Assembly: GCA_947458265.1 (NCBI GenBank)
Contig: CANGYF010000015.1
Coordinates: 1-64,000, forward strand
DNA from: Betaproteobacteria bacterium
GTDB taxonomy: Bacteria; Pseudomonadota; Gammaproteobacteria; Burkholderiales; CAIKXV01
DNA: 64,000 bases
Direction: 5' to 3'
Below the pieces are notes generated by a model that saw only the letters and a list, made by a program, of their open reading frames with translations, was not told the origin of the DNA and did no database searches. A program made the position numbers and the translations under genes. Of the stretch, positions 53,806-62,257 are shown piece by piece. Positions within the stretch are counted from its first letter, which is position 1. Each line of letters begins with the position of its first letter.

Positions 53806-54520
53806 CACGCACCCGCTTGCGCGGCGCGGCCCTGGCCGCGACCTTCGCCGGCGCGCCGCCCTTGCCGGCCGCGGCCCCCACCTTGCGCGTAGGACTGGCA
53901 GCCTTGCGCTTCGGCGTCACCGGTACCGCTTCGGGCGCCAGGATGCGCTGGCCGATCCAGCGCAGGCATGCCTGCCAGTCCTTCTGGAAGCCGGCCCCGG
54001 TCGCGGCCCGGCCGGTCACCAGCAGCGTGATCTGCGGGAAGGCGATCGCATAGGTTGCCAGCGACAGGATGGCAAGCTGCAGCATGCGGTGATCGACATC
54101 GCCGGGCAAGCGGCCGTCGGCCTGCAATTGCTGCAGGGCCTTGCCATAGTCGGCGATGCGCTTCTGTCGACCTGCGCGCCCGGGCACCCGGCGGGCCTGT
54201 CCGCTCGCTGCCTCCCAGGTGAGGAAGCGGATGTAGTCGAGGTCGTCGACCCGCTTGGCGAAGCGCTCGGCGATCAGGTCGCGCGGGTCGTCCGGCATCG
54301 GCTCTTCCCAGGTCATGCCCGGGCGGAAACGCAGGTCGTGCACCTCACGGAACAGCGCCTCCTTGCTGCCGAAATGGTGGTTGATCAGCTGCTTACTCAC
54401 GCCGGCCCGACGGGCCACGCCGGCGGTCGTGGCGCCGTCGAAGCCCTTCTCGCAGAACTCCTCGGCCGCCGCGGCGAGCACGGCTTCCCGGGTCCTTGCA
54501 CTGTCCCTGATATTGCCCAT
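53792..54520 (-). CDS. TetR-family transcriptional regulator
   Basis: A 242-residue repressor with N-terminal helix-turn-helix (AVLAAAAEEFCEKGFDGATT, AGVARRAGVSKQLINHHFGS; about 14-54), a ligand-binding region, and an unusual Ala/Lys/Arg-rich tail (about 205-242) of low complexity that may add nonspecific DNA contact. The start is the ATG at 54520. It is divergent from the thiolase operon; the shared region has an 18-bp site repeated before the Bug gene at 52813, so it probably controls both and itself. Confidence 0.92.
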   Translation of the reverse strand: MGNIRDSARTREAVLAAAAEEFCEKGFDGATTAGVARRAGVSKQLINHHFGSKEALFREVHDLRFRPGMTWEEPMPDDPRDLIAERFAKRVDDLDYIRFLTWEAASGQARRVPGRAGRQKRIADYGKALQQLQADGRLPGDVDHRMLQLAILSLATYAIAFPQITLLVTGRAATGAGFQKDWQACLRWIGQRILAPEAVPVTPKRKAASPTRKVGAAAGKGGAPAKVAARAAPRKRVRATPA

Positions 54521-54569
54521 GTTGGCACGCAGGTTAGCGCAAGTCGCGCGCCGCGCCAAACCTGCGCTA

Positions 54570-54600
54570 ACTTGACGGCAGTAAAGTAGCCGAATAGGAT
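54570..54600 (+). promoter_or_regulatory. TetR-type operator copy 2 over the thiolase-operon promoter
   Basis: 54570-54587 reads ACTTGACGGCAGTAAAGT, identical to copy 1 except in the three central bases. TTGACG (54572-54577) plus TAGGAT (54595-54600) with a 17-bp spacer form a promoter toward the operon starting at 54670. A bound repressor would block it. Confidence 0.72.
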
Positions 54601-54669
54601 CGGCCGACCGAAGCCTCGAGAAGCGCCTGTCAGGCGCTCCGGCCCGGAGGAGATACGGATGAGACCCGG

Positions 54670-55830
54670 ATGACCGATACCGCGCAGGCCATGCGCGACA
54701 GGACTGCCGTCAGTGGCGTAGGACTGCTGCTCGGCAAGTACCCGGAGCGAACCTCGCTGTCGCTGGCGGTCGAGGCCTACGACATCGCGCTCGCCGATGC
54801 CGGGCTCGAACGCAAGGATGTCGACGGCATCATCCAGCTGTCCTACGGCTACGACTACGACCGATTCCTCGAGGCAGTCGGCGCCGACGTGCGCTACGCC
54901 TACCAGGGCTGGAGCCACGGCCGCTTCGTCGCGCCGATGCTGCAGCATGCCGCGATGGCGGTGGCCACCGGCATGGCGAAGGCGGTGGCCATCGTCCACG
55001 GACGCCGCAGCAAGGCCTACGGCCAGACCGCCGACCACGAGATGTGGCGGCAGGGCCTGGGCCCCCATGGCGAGTCGCCGGCCTATGGCGCGCTCGGCCC
55101 GGCCTTCGGCGCTGCGATCGCCGCGCAGCGTTACTTCCATCTGTACGGCGGCAGCAACGAAGACCTCGCGCCGATCGCGATGGCTTTCCGCAAGCATGCG
55201 CAGCTCAACCCGATCGCGGTGCGCAAGGACCCGATGACCCGCGAGGACTACCTGAAGTCGCGCTGGATCATCGAGCCGCTGCGCCTGTTCGACTGCTGCC
55301 AGAACAACGACGGCGGCGCCTGCATCATCGTCACCTCGGCCGAGCGTGCGCGCGACCTGCGCAAGCCGCCGGTGTACATCTCGGGCATGCAGGGCGTGCA
55401 CGCCGGGCGGCAGCTGCACAACCTCACGCTGCCCGGGCTCGGTGTCGCACAGCAGGATGTATTCCCCTACCGGCCGACGCGCGAAGACCTGTACGCCTAC
55501 GAGATGGCTGGCGTCACCCAGAAGGACATCGACGCGCTGATCACCTACGACGCCTTCTCGCCGCTGGTGCTGTTCGCGCTGGAGCGCTTCGGCTTCTGCG
55601 GTCCGGGCGAAGCGCGCGAGTTCGTGAAGGACGGCCGCATCGAACTCGGTGGGGAGCTGCCGATCAACACCGGCGGCGGGCTGCTGTCGGAGGGCCACAT
55701 GATCGGCTGGAACCTGTTCATCGAGGCGGTGCGCCAGCTGCGCCACGAGTGCGGGCCGCGCCAGGTGAAGGACGCGCAGGTGATCCAGTACGGCAGCTTC
55801 CTCGGCGAATCGGTGATCTTCCGGAGATGA
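54670..55830 (+). CDS. Thiolase-fold protein lacking the nucleophilic Cys (Ltp2-like)
   Basis: A 386-residue member of the lipid-transfer/SCP-x thiolase group. Where true thiolases have the acyl-binding Cys (as in the paralogue at 40345) it reads AYQGWSHGRFVAPMLQHAAM, and the His-region reads LITYDAFSPLVLFALERFGF with Tyr. It keeps INTGGGLLSEGHMIGWNLF. These changes match Ltp2-type proteins, which with a DUF35 partner are retro-aldolases cleaving CoA thioesters in steroid side-chain degradation. A DUF35 gene overlaps its stop. An aldolase role is therefore likely but inferred. Confidence 0.87.
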   Translation: MTDTAQAMRDRTAVSGVGLLLGKYPERTSLSLAVEAYDIALADAGLERKDVDGIIQLSYGYDYDRFLEAVGADVRYAYQGWSHGRFVAPMLQHAAMAVATGMAKAVAIVHGRRSKAYGQTADHEMWRQGLGPHGESPAYGALGPAFGAAIAAQRYFHLYGGSNEDLAPIAMAFRKHAQLNPIAVRKDPMTREDYLKSRWIIEPLRLFDCCQNNDGGACIIVTSAERARDLRKPPVYISGMQGVHAGRQLHNLTLPGLGVAQQDVFPYRPTREDLYAYEMAGVTQKDIDALITYDAFSPLVLFALERFGFCGPGEAREFVKDGRIELGGELPINTGGGLLSEGHMIGWNLFIEAVRQLRHECGPRQVKDAQVIQYGSFLGESVIFRR

Positions 55831-56276
55831 GCATGAAGCCCGCATACAAGATGCTCGACGAGCAGACCGGCCGCTACCTGCCGTTCGTCTACCCCGAGGA
55901 ACTGCCGTTCTGGGAAGCCGCGCGCCGCCACGAGCTGGTGCTGCAGCGCTGCGATGGCTGTGGCCGCGCCTGGTATCCGATCGGCCCCGCCTGCCCGCAC
56001 TGCTTCTCGACGAAGTGGGACTGGAGCCGGATGAGCGGTCGCGGCACGCTGCACAACTACGTCGTGTACCACAAGGCCTGGACGCCCTACTTCGAGAGCC
56101 GGGTGCCGTATGCGGTGGTGCAGGTCGAGCTCGAGGAAGGGCCCCGCCTCACCACCAACCTGCTCGGCTGCGCGCTTGCCGACATCCGCATCGGCATGCC
56201 GGTCGTGGTCGACTACGAAGAGATCCCCGGTGACATCACGCTGGTGCAGTTCCGGCCGGCCAAGGAGCAGTCATGA
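55827..56276 (+). CDS. DUF35 OB-fold protein with zinc ribbon
   Basis: A 149-residue partner of the thiolase-fold protein: N-terminal helix region (YVYPEELPFW-like PFVYPEELPFWEAARRHELV), zinc ribbon CDGCGRAWYPIGPACPHC (about 42-59), then the OB fold (GTLHNYVVYHKAWTPYFESR). The start overlaps the preceding stop by 4 bp (ATGA) and its own stop overlaps the next start, so equimolar synthesis is expected. It likely completes the active site, as ChsH2-DUF35 does for Ltp2. Confidence 0.88.
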   Translation: MSMKPAYKMLDEQTGRYLPFVYPEELPFWEAARRHELVLQRCDGCGRAWYPIGPACPHCFSTKWDWSRMSGRGTLHNYVVYHKAWTPYFESRVPYAVVQVELEEGPRLTTNLLGCALADIRIGMPVVVDYEEIPGDITLVQFRPAKEQS

Positions 56277-57298
56277 GCAGCACGGCACAGGGCGGCACCC
56301 TCCTCGACGCGGATACGCCGGAGACGGTCCGCCTGACCCCGGAAGAGGCGACCGCCATCGGCATCAAGGCGCTCGGCCGCATCGGCTACGAACCGGCCGA
56401 TGCGAAGATCATCGTCGACCAGCTGGTCGACAACTCCCTGTGCGGCTACCGCTTCGCAGGCCTGCCGCGCATCATGGCGATCGCCGGCGACGAAAAGGCG
56501 CGCAACGGCCGCAAGCCGATCACCACCGTGCGCGAGACGCCGGTGTCGGCGCTGCTCGATGGTGGCAACGAGATCGGCTACATCGTGGCCTACCGCGCCG
56601 CCGAAGTGGCGATCGCCAAGGCGCGCACCAGCGGTATCGCCTGTGTCGGTGCATACAACAGCTACTACAGCGGCCGTAACGCCTACTTCGTCGAGAAGGT
56701 CGCGCGCGAGGGGCTGGTCGCCATCCATATCGCCAGCGCCAAGCCGCGCGTGCTGCCGGTCGGCGGTGCGCGCCCGGCGCTCGGTACCAACCCGCTCTGC
56801 TTCGGCTTTCCGTCGAAGGAAGGCCCGGTGATCTTCGACATGGGCACCGCCGCGCTGATGTGGGGCGACGTGCTGCTGCATGCGCACCTCGGGCAACCGC
56901 TGCCCGAAGGCATCGGCTTCGATGCCGATGGGCGTGCGACCACCGATGCACGCGAGACCCTCAAGGGCGGCGTGGTGCCGTTTGGTGGCCACAAGGGCTA
57001 CGGCCTGTCGTTTGCGGTCCAGGCCATGGGCCTGCTGGCCGGCGCGACGTTCGCACGCGGCGAGGTGCAGGACTACGGCTTCCTGTTCTGGGTGGTCGAT
57101 CCGGCGATCATGTTCACCGAGCCCGATTTCGAAACGCAGATGTCGGAACTGGTGCGCAAGATCAAGGCAACGCCGAAGCAGCCCGGCGTCGACGAGATCC
57201 GCATCCCTTCGGAACGCGCCCGCCGCGAGCGCGAGCGTCGGCGGGTCGAAGGCATCGTCGTCGAGCGCAAGGTCATCGAGTCGCTCGAGGCGCTGTGA
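56273..57298 (+). CDS. Ldh2/malate dehydrogenase-type oxidoreductase
   Basis: A 341-residue NAD(P)-dependent dehydrogenase of the Ldh2/YlbC family, distinct from Rossmann-type lactate and malate dehydrogenases. Seen are LVDNSLCGYRFAGLPRIMAI, AYNSYYSGRNAYFVEKVAR, ALGTNPLCFGFPSKEGPVIF and VPFGGHKGYGLSFAVQAMG. The usual catalytic His in the SNHFG-like loop is Tyr here (YNSYYSGRN), so substrate or chemistry may differ. It probably oxidises or reduces a 2-hydroxy/2-oxo acid of the pathway. Confidence 0.85.
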   Translation: MSSTAQGGTLLDADTPETVRLTPEEATAIGIKALGRIGYEPADAKIIVDQLVDNSLCGYRFAGLPRIMAIAGDEKARNGRKPITTVRETPVSALLDGGNEIGYIVAYRAAEVAIAKARTSGIACVGAYNSYYSGRNAYFVEKVAREGLVAIHIASAKPRVLPVGGARPALGTNPLCFGFPSKEGPVIFDMGTAALMWGDVLLHAHLGQPLPEGIGFDADGRATTDARETLKGGVVPFGGHKGYGLSFAVQAMGLLAGATFARGEVQDYGFLFWVVDPAIMFTEPDFETQMSELVRKIKATPKQPGVDEIRIPSERARRERERRRVEGIVVERKVIESLEAL

Positions 57299-57326
57299 GC
57301 GCGCCGCGCCAGTCCCGGTCACGATC

Positions 57327-59720
57327 GTGAGCGGTACCGCCCGAAGCACCGGGCCGCTCGCCGGCCTGCGCGTGATGGACGTGAGCATCATGGCCGCCGG
57401 TCCGTGGACTGGTGCGCTGCTCGGCATGCTCGGTGCCGAGGTGATCAAGGTCGAGCCTCCGGCCGGGGACGGCACGCGCTGGGTGATGCCGACGCAGCGC
57501 GGCATGGGCACGAACTACCTGTCCATGAACGTGAACAAGAAGGGCGTGGTCATCGACCTCAAGACGCCCGAGGGCCGGGCGCAGGGCATGGAACTCCTGG
57601 CCACGTGCGACGTGTTCGTCCAGAACTTCCGCGGCGGTGTGATCGAGCGCCTGGGTTTCGGCTACGACGCGGTGCGCGAGGCCAACCCACGGCTGGTCTA
57701 CTGCGCGATCTCCGGCTTCGGGGAGACCGGGCCGCTGTCGAAGGCGGGCTGCGCGGACCCGATCATGCAGGCGTTCTCCGGCTTCGCACGCGCCAACGGC
57801 GCACCGGGCGATCCGGTCGAAGCGTTCCGCTTCACCGGCTTCCTGGACCTCACCACCGCATCGGTGGCGACGATGTCGATCCTCGCCGCCCTGCTCGATC
57901 GCAGCCGCAGCGGCCTCGGCCAGAAGGTCGAGGTGTCGATGCTCGAGGCCGCGCTCGAGATCCAGGGTACGCGCATCGCGGAACTCCTGGGTGCGGGGCT
58001 GCGGCCGGGTCCGATGGGCAGCGCGAACCCGTCGTTTGCGCCGGACCGGGCCTACGCCACCCTCGACCATGAACTGTTCGTGTCGGTGCAGCGGCCGTCC
58101 GCGTGGCCGGCCTTCTGCAAGGCGATCGGACAGGAGGCACTGGCGACCGACCCACGCTTCATGGACAACGCCGCGCGCGTCGCCCACCGCGATGCGCTCG
58201 ATGCGCTGCTGGAACCGGTGCTGCGCAGCCGTCCTGCGATCTGGTGGCTGCGCGTGCTGCAGCGCGCCGGCGTGCCCTGCGGCCTGGCCCACTTCTTCGA
58301 GACGTTGCGCCATCATGCACAGGTCGTGGCGAACGGCATGATCGCCGAGGTCGATACCGGCGAGTGGGGCATGCTGTCGGTGGCAGGGCCGCCGTGGCAC
58401 TTCTCCGAGACCGCGGCACGGGTAACGCGCGCACCGACGCCGGGTGAGCACATGGATGAAGTATTCGGCCCGGCGCAGTCGGCGGCGAACCGCTCGCCGG
58501 ACGCGACGACGGGCAGCGGCGCGTGGGGTGCATCGGTCACGCATCCGGGCAGCCGTGTGGCCGACAGCGGAGCACTGCCGCTCGCCGGCATGCAGGTGGT
58601 CGAACTGACCGAAGGGATCGCAGGCCCGCTCGCCGGGCTGCGGCTGGTCGAACTCGGCGCGGCGGTGACCCGGGTCGAGTGGCCCGGCGGCGACTACCTG
58701 CGCGGCGCGCAGCCGCAGGCCGCCGGTTCCAGCTGTAGCGCGCTGTTCGACGACCTCAATCGCGGCAAGGCGTCGATACGTCTCACCGGTGCCGCCGATG
58801 CCGACAGGGCGACGGTCGCGGGACTGATCGCAGCGGCCGACGTCGTCGTGTTCGACGGCGACGATCCGCGGCTCGCCGGGCTCGGACTGGCCTGGCTGGG
58901 CGCGGACACGCAACCACCGCTGCTGCCGCGGCTGGTGCGCGCGGGGGTGTCGGCGTTCGGGCGCAGTGGCCCGCTCGCCGGGATGCCCGGATCCGAGCTC
59001 GTCGCCCAGGCAATGGCTGGCTATACACGCTACCTGGGACACCATGGCGGGCCGGCACGGCGGCTCGGCGCGGATGTCGCCTCGGTCGGTACCGGGCTGT
59101 TCCTGGCCCAGGGCATCCTGGCCGCCCTGCTGGAACGTGCCGGCAGCGGACACGGCCAGCGCGTCGATGCCTCGCTGCTGAACTCGCTGGTGTCGATGAA
59201 GAGCATCCACCTGGCGGCCCAGACCGATCCGGACGTCTACGCCGGCCCGCGCGTGGGCGGTGCGAACTATCCGCCGGAGCGCGGTTGGGCGACTGCAGAC
59301 GAGCCGATCTTCTTCGCCTTCGGTGGATCGGTCGGTGCCGAAGGGCGGGCCGGCTGGGCCGATTTCGTCGCGGAACTCGGCTGCGGCTGGATGCTGGAAG
59401 ACCCGCGCTTCGACCGCAATGGACGCAACTCCACCGGCCACGGTGTCGACGTCAACGTGCTGCGCCCGCTGTACGAAGCGGAGTTCCGCAACCACCGCGC
59501 CGCCGACCTGGTCGCGCTGATCCGCAAGCACAGCGGCAACGCTGCGGTCTACCAGCGCGCCGACGAGACGATCGCGCACCCGCAGGTCGCCAGCCTGGGG
59601 CTGCTGCGCGAGTGCGGGTCGATGCGGGTGCGCGCCTTCCCCGCCCGTTTCTCGCGATTGCGGCCGGCAGTACCCGGCCGGACAATCGATGCCACCGGTA
59701 CGGCCGGTGATCTTCCCTGA
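57327..59720 (+). CDS. Double CoA-transferase (two fused CaiB/BaiF domains)
   Basis: A single 797-residue frame with two complete class III CoA-transferase domains (about 1-385 and 415-797) joined by a Ser/Gly/Ala linker. Family members are usually about 400 residues. Domain 1 starts LAGLRVMDVSIMAAGPWTGA and has the nucleophile Asp144 in GCADPIMQAFSGF. Domain 2 starts LAGMQVVELTEGIAGPLAGL; the aligned position in MPGSELVAQAMAGYTR is Glu557, so it may be inactive or only structural. CaiB proteins form interlocked dimers; this fusion could be a built-in dimer. It starts at a GTG at 57327, 28 bp after the dehydrogenase. Confidence 0.92.
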   Translation: MSGTARSTGPLAGLRVMDVSIMAAGPWTGALLGMLGAEVIKVEPPAGDGTRWVMPTQRGMGTNYLSMNVNKKGVVIDLKTPEGRAQGMELLATCDVFVQNFRGGVIERLGFGYDAVREANPRLVYCAISGFGETGPLSKAGCADPIMQAFSGFARANGAPGDPVEAFRFTGFLDLTTASVATMSILAALLDRSRSGLGQKVEVSMLEAALEIQGTRIAELLGAGLRPGPMGSANPSFAPDRAYATLDHELFVSVQRPSAWPAFCKAIGQEALATDPRFMDNAARVAHRDALDALLEPVLRSRPAIWWLRVLQRAGVPCGLAHFFETLRHHAQVVANGMIAEVDTGEWGMLSVAGPPWHFSETAARVTRAPTPGEHMDEVFGPAQSAANRSPDATTGSGAWGASVTHPGSRVADSGALPLAGMQVVELTEGIAGPLAGLRLVELGAAVTRVEWPGGDYLRGAQPQAAGSSCSALFDDLNRGKASIRLTGAADADRATVAGLIAAADVVVFDGDDPRLAGLGLAWLGADTQPPLLPRLVRAGVSAFGRSGPLAGMPGSELVAQAMAGYTRYLGHHGGPARRLGADVASVGTGLFLAQGILAALLERAGSGHGQRVDASLLNSLVSMKSIHLAAQTDPDVYAGPRVGGANYPPERGWATADEPIFFAFGGSVGAEGRAGWADFVAELGCGWMLEDPRFDRNGRNSTGHGVDVNVLRPLYEAEFRNHRAADLVALIRKHSGNAAVYQRADETIAHPQVASLGLLRECGSMRVRAFPARFSRLRPAVPGRTIDATGTAGDLP

Positions 59721-59733
59721 AAGGAATGCCACG

Positions 59734-60288
59734 ATGAGCGGTCCCGCCCTGCCCGCCCGGCTGCTGCCGGTTGCCGATCCCGCGAGCACCATCGAGCCAG
59801 ACCTGCTGTCGCGCATTCAGGCACAGCGCGGCCGCGTGTCCGCGCTCTACGGCACGCTGCTGCACAGCCCGCCGATCGCCGATGGATGGCTGCATTTCCT
59901 CACCGCCGTGCGCCGCGAATCTTCGCTGCCGCCGGCGCTGCGCGAGATGGTGATCCTGCGCGTGGCCGTGCTCAACGGCGCGCCCTACGAATTCGAGGCG
60001 CACCGCCACCATGCGGAACAGGCCGGGCTGACCACGGTGCAGATCGACGCCCTCGCCAGCGGCGCGGTCGAGGGCCGCTTCGATGCAACGGCGATGGCGG
60101 TCATCGCCTACACCGATGCGATGACGCGCAGCATCGACGTCCCCGACCCGGTCTATGCGGCAGTGCGGGCGGCGTTCAACGACCGCGAGCTGGTCGAGCT
60201 CACCGCCACCGTCGGTGCCTACAACCTGGTGTCGCGTTTCCTGGTCGCCCTGCGCGTGGGGGCTACCGGCGCGAAGCCGGCCGCATGA
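59734..60288 (+). CDS. Carboxymuconolactone decarboxylase family protein
   Basis: A 184-residue all-helical CMD/AhpD-fold protein. The region that is CxxC in AhpD reads GAPYEFEAHRHHAEQAGL, with Glu and His in place of cysteines, as in true decarboxylase-like members rather than peroxidases. It carries LPPALREMVILRVAVLN. The start follows a GAAAGGAA site, 13 bp after the CoA-transferase; its stop overlaps the next start. Confidence 0.86.
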   Translation: MSGPALPARLLPVADPASTIEPDLLSRIQAQRGRVSALYGTLLHSPPIADGWLHFLTAVRRESSLPPALREMVILRVAVLNGAPYEFEAHRHHAEQAGLTTVQIDALASGAVEGRFDATAMAVIAYTDAMTRSIDVPDPVYAAVRAAFNDRELVELTATVGAYNLVSRFLVALRVGATGAKPAA

Positions 60289-61130
60289 GGATCGTCGACG
60301 CCCAGGTGCATGTCTGGGGCGCCGACACCCCCGAGCGTCCGTGGCCGCGTGGCGGCAACCCGAAGCCGCACCGTGAGATTCCCTGGACCGCCGCCGAACT
60401 GGTTGCAGGGATGGATGCGGCAGGCATCGACGCCGCGGTGATCGTGCCGCCGGGGTGGGAGGGCGAGCGAAACGACCTGGCACTGGCCGCGGTGGCGCAG
60501 TACCCGGGACGGTTCGCGGTGATGGGCCGGTTCGATCCGCTGCTGCACGATCCGTTCGATGCCTTCGAGCGCTGGCGCGACCAGCCCGGGATGCTGGGGG
60601 TGCGCTTCACCTTCCATTCCGCACGCGGCGGCGCGCTGCTGCTCGAGCCGGCGATGGCCAGCGTGTGGGCGGCGGCAGAGCGTCATGGGGTTCCCCTGAT
60701 GATCCGAGCGCTGCCGTCGATGCTGCCGGTGGTATCCGATATTGCGACGCGCCATCCTGGGCTGCAGCTGGCCCTGGACCACCTGGCCATCCCCCAGGGC
60801 GCAACCGATGGCGCCGCGTTCGCGCACCTGCCGGCCCTGATCGACCTGGCGCGGCATCCGAACGTCGCGTTGAAGGCGACCTGCATGCCGGCCTACACGA
60901 CCGACCTGTTCCCGCACGCCGCGCTGCATGCGCCGCTGCGCGCGATCGTCGATGCCTACGGACCCGACCGGGTGTTCTGGGGTTCCGACGTATCCCGGCT
61001 GCCGGGCACCTACCGCGACAGCGTGCTGCAGTGGACTGCACACATGCCCTGGCTCGACCGCGCGTCGATCGAGTCGATCATGGGCGGCGCGCTGTGTCGT
61101 TGGCTGCGTTGGTCACCGTCGCCGCAGTAG
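60285..61130 (+). CDS. Amidohydrolase-2 family hydrolase
   Basis: A 281-residue TIM-barrel hydrolase with N-terminal MRIVDAQVHVWGADTPERP (Gln and His replacing the canonical His-x-His) and a C-terminal Asp in RVFWGSDVSRLPGTYRDSV. It resembles lactonases and 2-pyrone-4,6-dicarboxylate hydrolases of this family. The predicted substrate is a lactone or pyrone intermediate. It overlaps the CMD gene by 4 bp, so the two reactions may be consecutive. Confidence 0.86.
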   Translation: MRIVDAQVHVWGADTPERPWPRGGNPKPHREIPWTAAELVAGMDAAGIDAAVIVPPGWEGERNDLALAAVAQYPGRFAVMGRFDPLLHDPFDAFERWRDQPGMLGVRFTFHSARGGALLLEPAMASVWAAAERHGVPLMIRALPSMLPVVSDIATRHPGLQLALDHLAIPQGATDGAAFAHLPALIDLARHPNVALKATCMPAYTTDLFPHAALHAPLRAIVDAYGPDRVFWGSDVSRLPGTYRDSVLQWTAHMPWLDRASIESIMGGALCRWLRWSPSPQ

Positions 61131-61190
61131 CACTGCATCCAGCTGAGACATAATCGCAGCTTGTCCACGAACAACCGATCGAGGAAACCC

Positions 61191-62051
61191 ATGATCACCG
61201 TCACCCCCAGCGGCGCGGCGCTCGGCGCGCGAATCACCGGCGTAGACCTGTCGAAGCCGGTGGACCAGGCGACGTTCGAGGCCATCGAGGCCGCGCTGCA
61301 CGAACACGAGGTGGTGGTCTTCCCGGGCCAGGTCCTGACACCCGAGCAGCACATCACGTTCAGCCGGCAGTTCGGCGAACTGGAACACCACCTGCGCCAG
61401 GACCGCTGCCGTCCCGGCTACCCGGAACTGTTCGTGGTCTCGAATATCATCGAGAACGGCAAGCCGATCGGAAGCACCGATGCCGGCTTCTTCTGGCATT
61501 CGGACCTCTGCTATGCAGCCGAGCCGAGCCGCGGCTCGCTGTTCTACGCGCATGAGATTCCGATGCAGGATGGCGAGCCGAAGGGCGACACCCTGTTCGC
61601 GAGCATGACCGCCGCGTACGACGCGCTGCCGGAAGAGACGCAGCGCACGCTGCTCGGCCACAAGGCCGTCAATTCGTACTTCGCCGGCTATACCCGCGAA
61701 CGCAAGGGCGCACCGCGCGCCGCGCTCACCGCCGAGCAGCGCGCGAAGGTGCCCGACATGCTGCATCCGTCGGTGCGCACCCATCCGGCTACCGGCAAGA
61801 AGTGCCTGTTCGTATGCGAGGCCTACACCACCGAGCTGGTCGGCCTGGATCCGCAGGAGAGCCGCAACCTGCTAGACCTGCTGTTCGAGCACCTGAAGGA
61901 AGACCGCTTCGTGTACCGCCATCGCTGGGCACCGGGCGACTTCCTGATCTGGGACAACTGCGCCACCCAGCATCGCGCGGTCATCGACTACGAGCTGCCG
62001 CTGCGCCGGCGGATGGAGCGCACCACGCTCAGGGGTTCGGTACCGTACTGA
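61191..62051 (+). CDS. TauD-family Fe(II)/2-oxoglutarate dioxygenase
   Basis: A 286-residue dioxygenase with all ligands visible: His103 and Asp105 in GFFWHSDLCYAAEPS, His261 in NCATQHRAVIDYE, and an Arg in RRMERTTLRG for 2-oxoglutarate. The start is the ATG at 61191 behind a GAGGA site. Members hydroxylate taurine, phenoxyacetates or alkyl substituents. It is the last gene of the 54670-62051 operon and may open the pathway by removing a side group from the substrate. Confidence 0.92.
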   Translation: MITVTPSGAALGARITGVDLSKPVDQATFEAIEAALHEHEVVVFPGQVLTPEQHITFSRQFGELEHHLRQDRCRPGYPELFVVSNIIENGKPIGSTDAGFFWHSDLCYAAEPSRGSLFYAHEIPMQDGEPKGDTLFASMTAAYDALPEETQRTLLGHKAVNSYFAGYTRERKGAPRAALTAEQRAKVPDMLHPSVRTHPATGKKCLFVCEAYTTELVGLDPQESRNLLDLLFEHLKEDRFVYRHRWAPGDFLIWDNCATQHRAVIDYELPLRRRMERTTLRGSVPY

Positions 62052-62070
62052 GCCTGCCGGCGAGGGCGCT

Positions 62071-62134
62071 TCAGCCCTTGTTCGCCTTCGCCTCGCGCAG
62101 GATCTGGTTGTAGCGCTCGTCTCGCGCGGCTCCT
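62071..62134 (-). pseudogene. Possible 3' remnant of a coding sequence
   Basis: On the minus strand the last 18 or so codons before a stop at 62071 read ARDERYNQILREAKANKG, which looks like the natural C-terminus of a protein, but upstream the frame loses coding character within about 65 bases. It could be what remains of a gene broken next to the puc operon. The parent family is not recognised. The 62052-62415 region otherwise holds the puc regulatory sites. Confidence 0.3.
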
Positions 62135-62257
62135 ATTGTGTTGCAAAAACGCCAGTGCAGCAGAAGGCGTGATGCCAGCAGCGCTGCCGGGCTGCTCCTA
62201 GGGAAAACATCCCGAATGGGCGCAGCGTGAGAACGCGCGAACTTCGCTTGAGCAGAC

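Noticed and set aside
59734-60288. Possible second selenoprotein, because AhpD-like families include Sec forms
   Set aside because: There is no in-frame UGA and the CxxC region is replaced by Glu/His residues.
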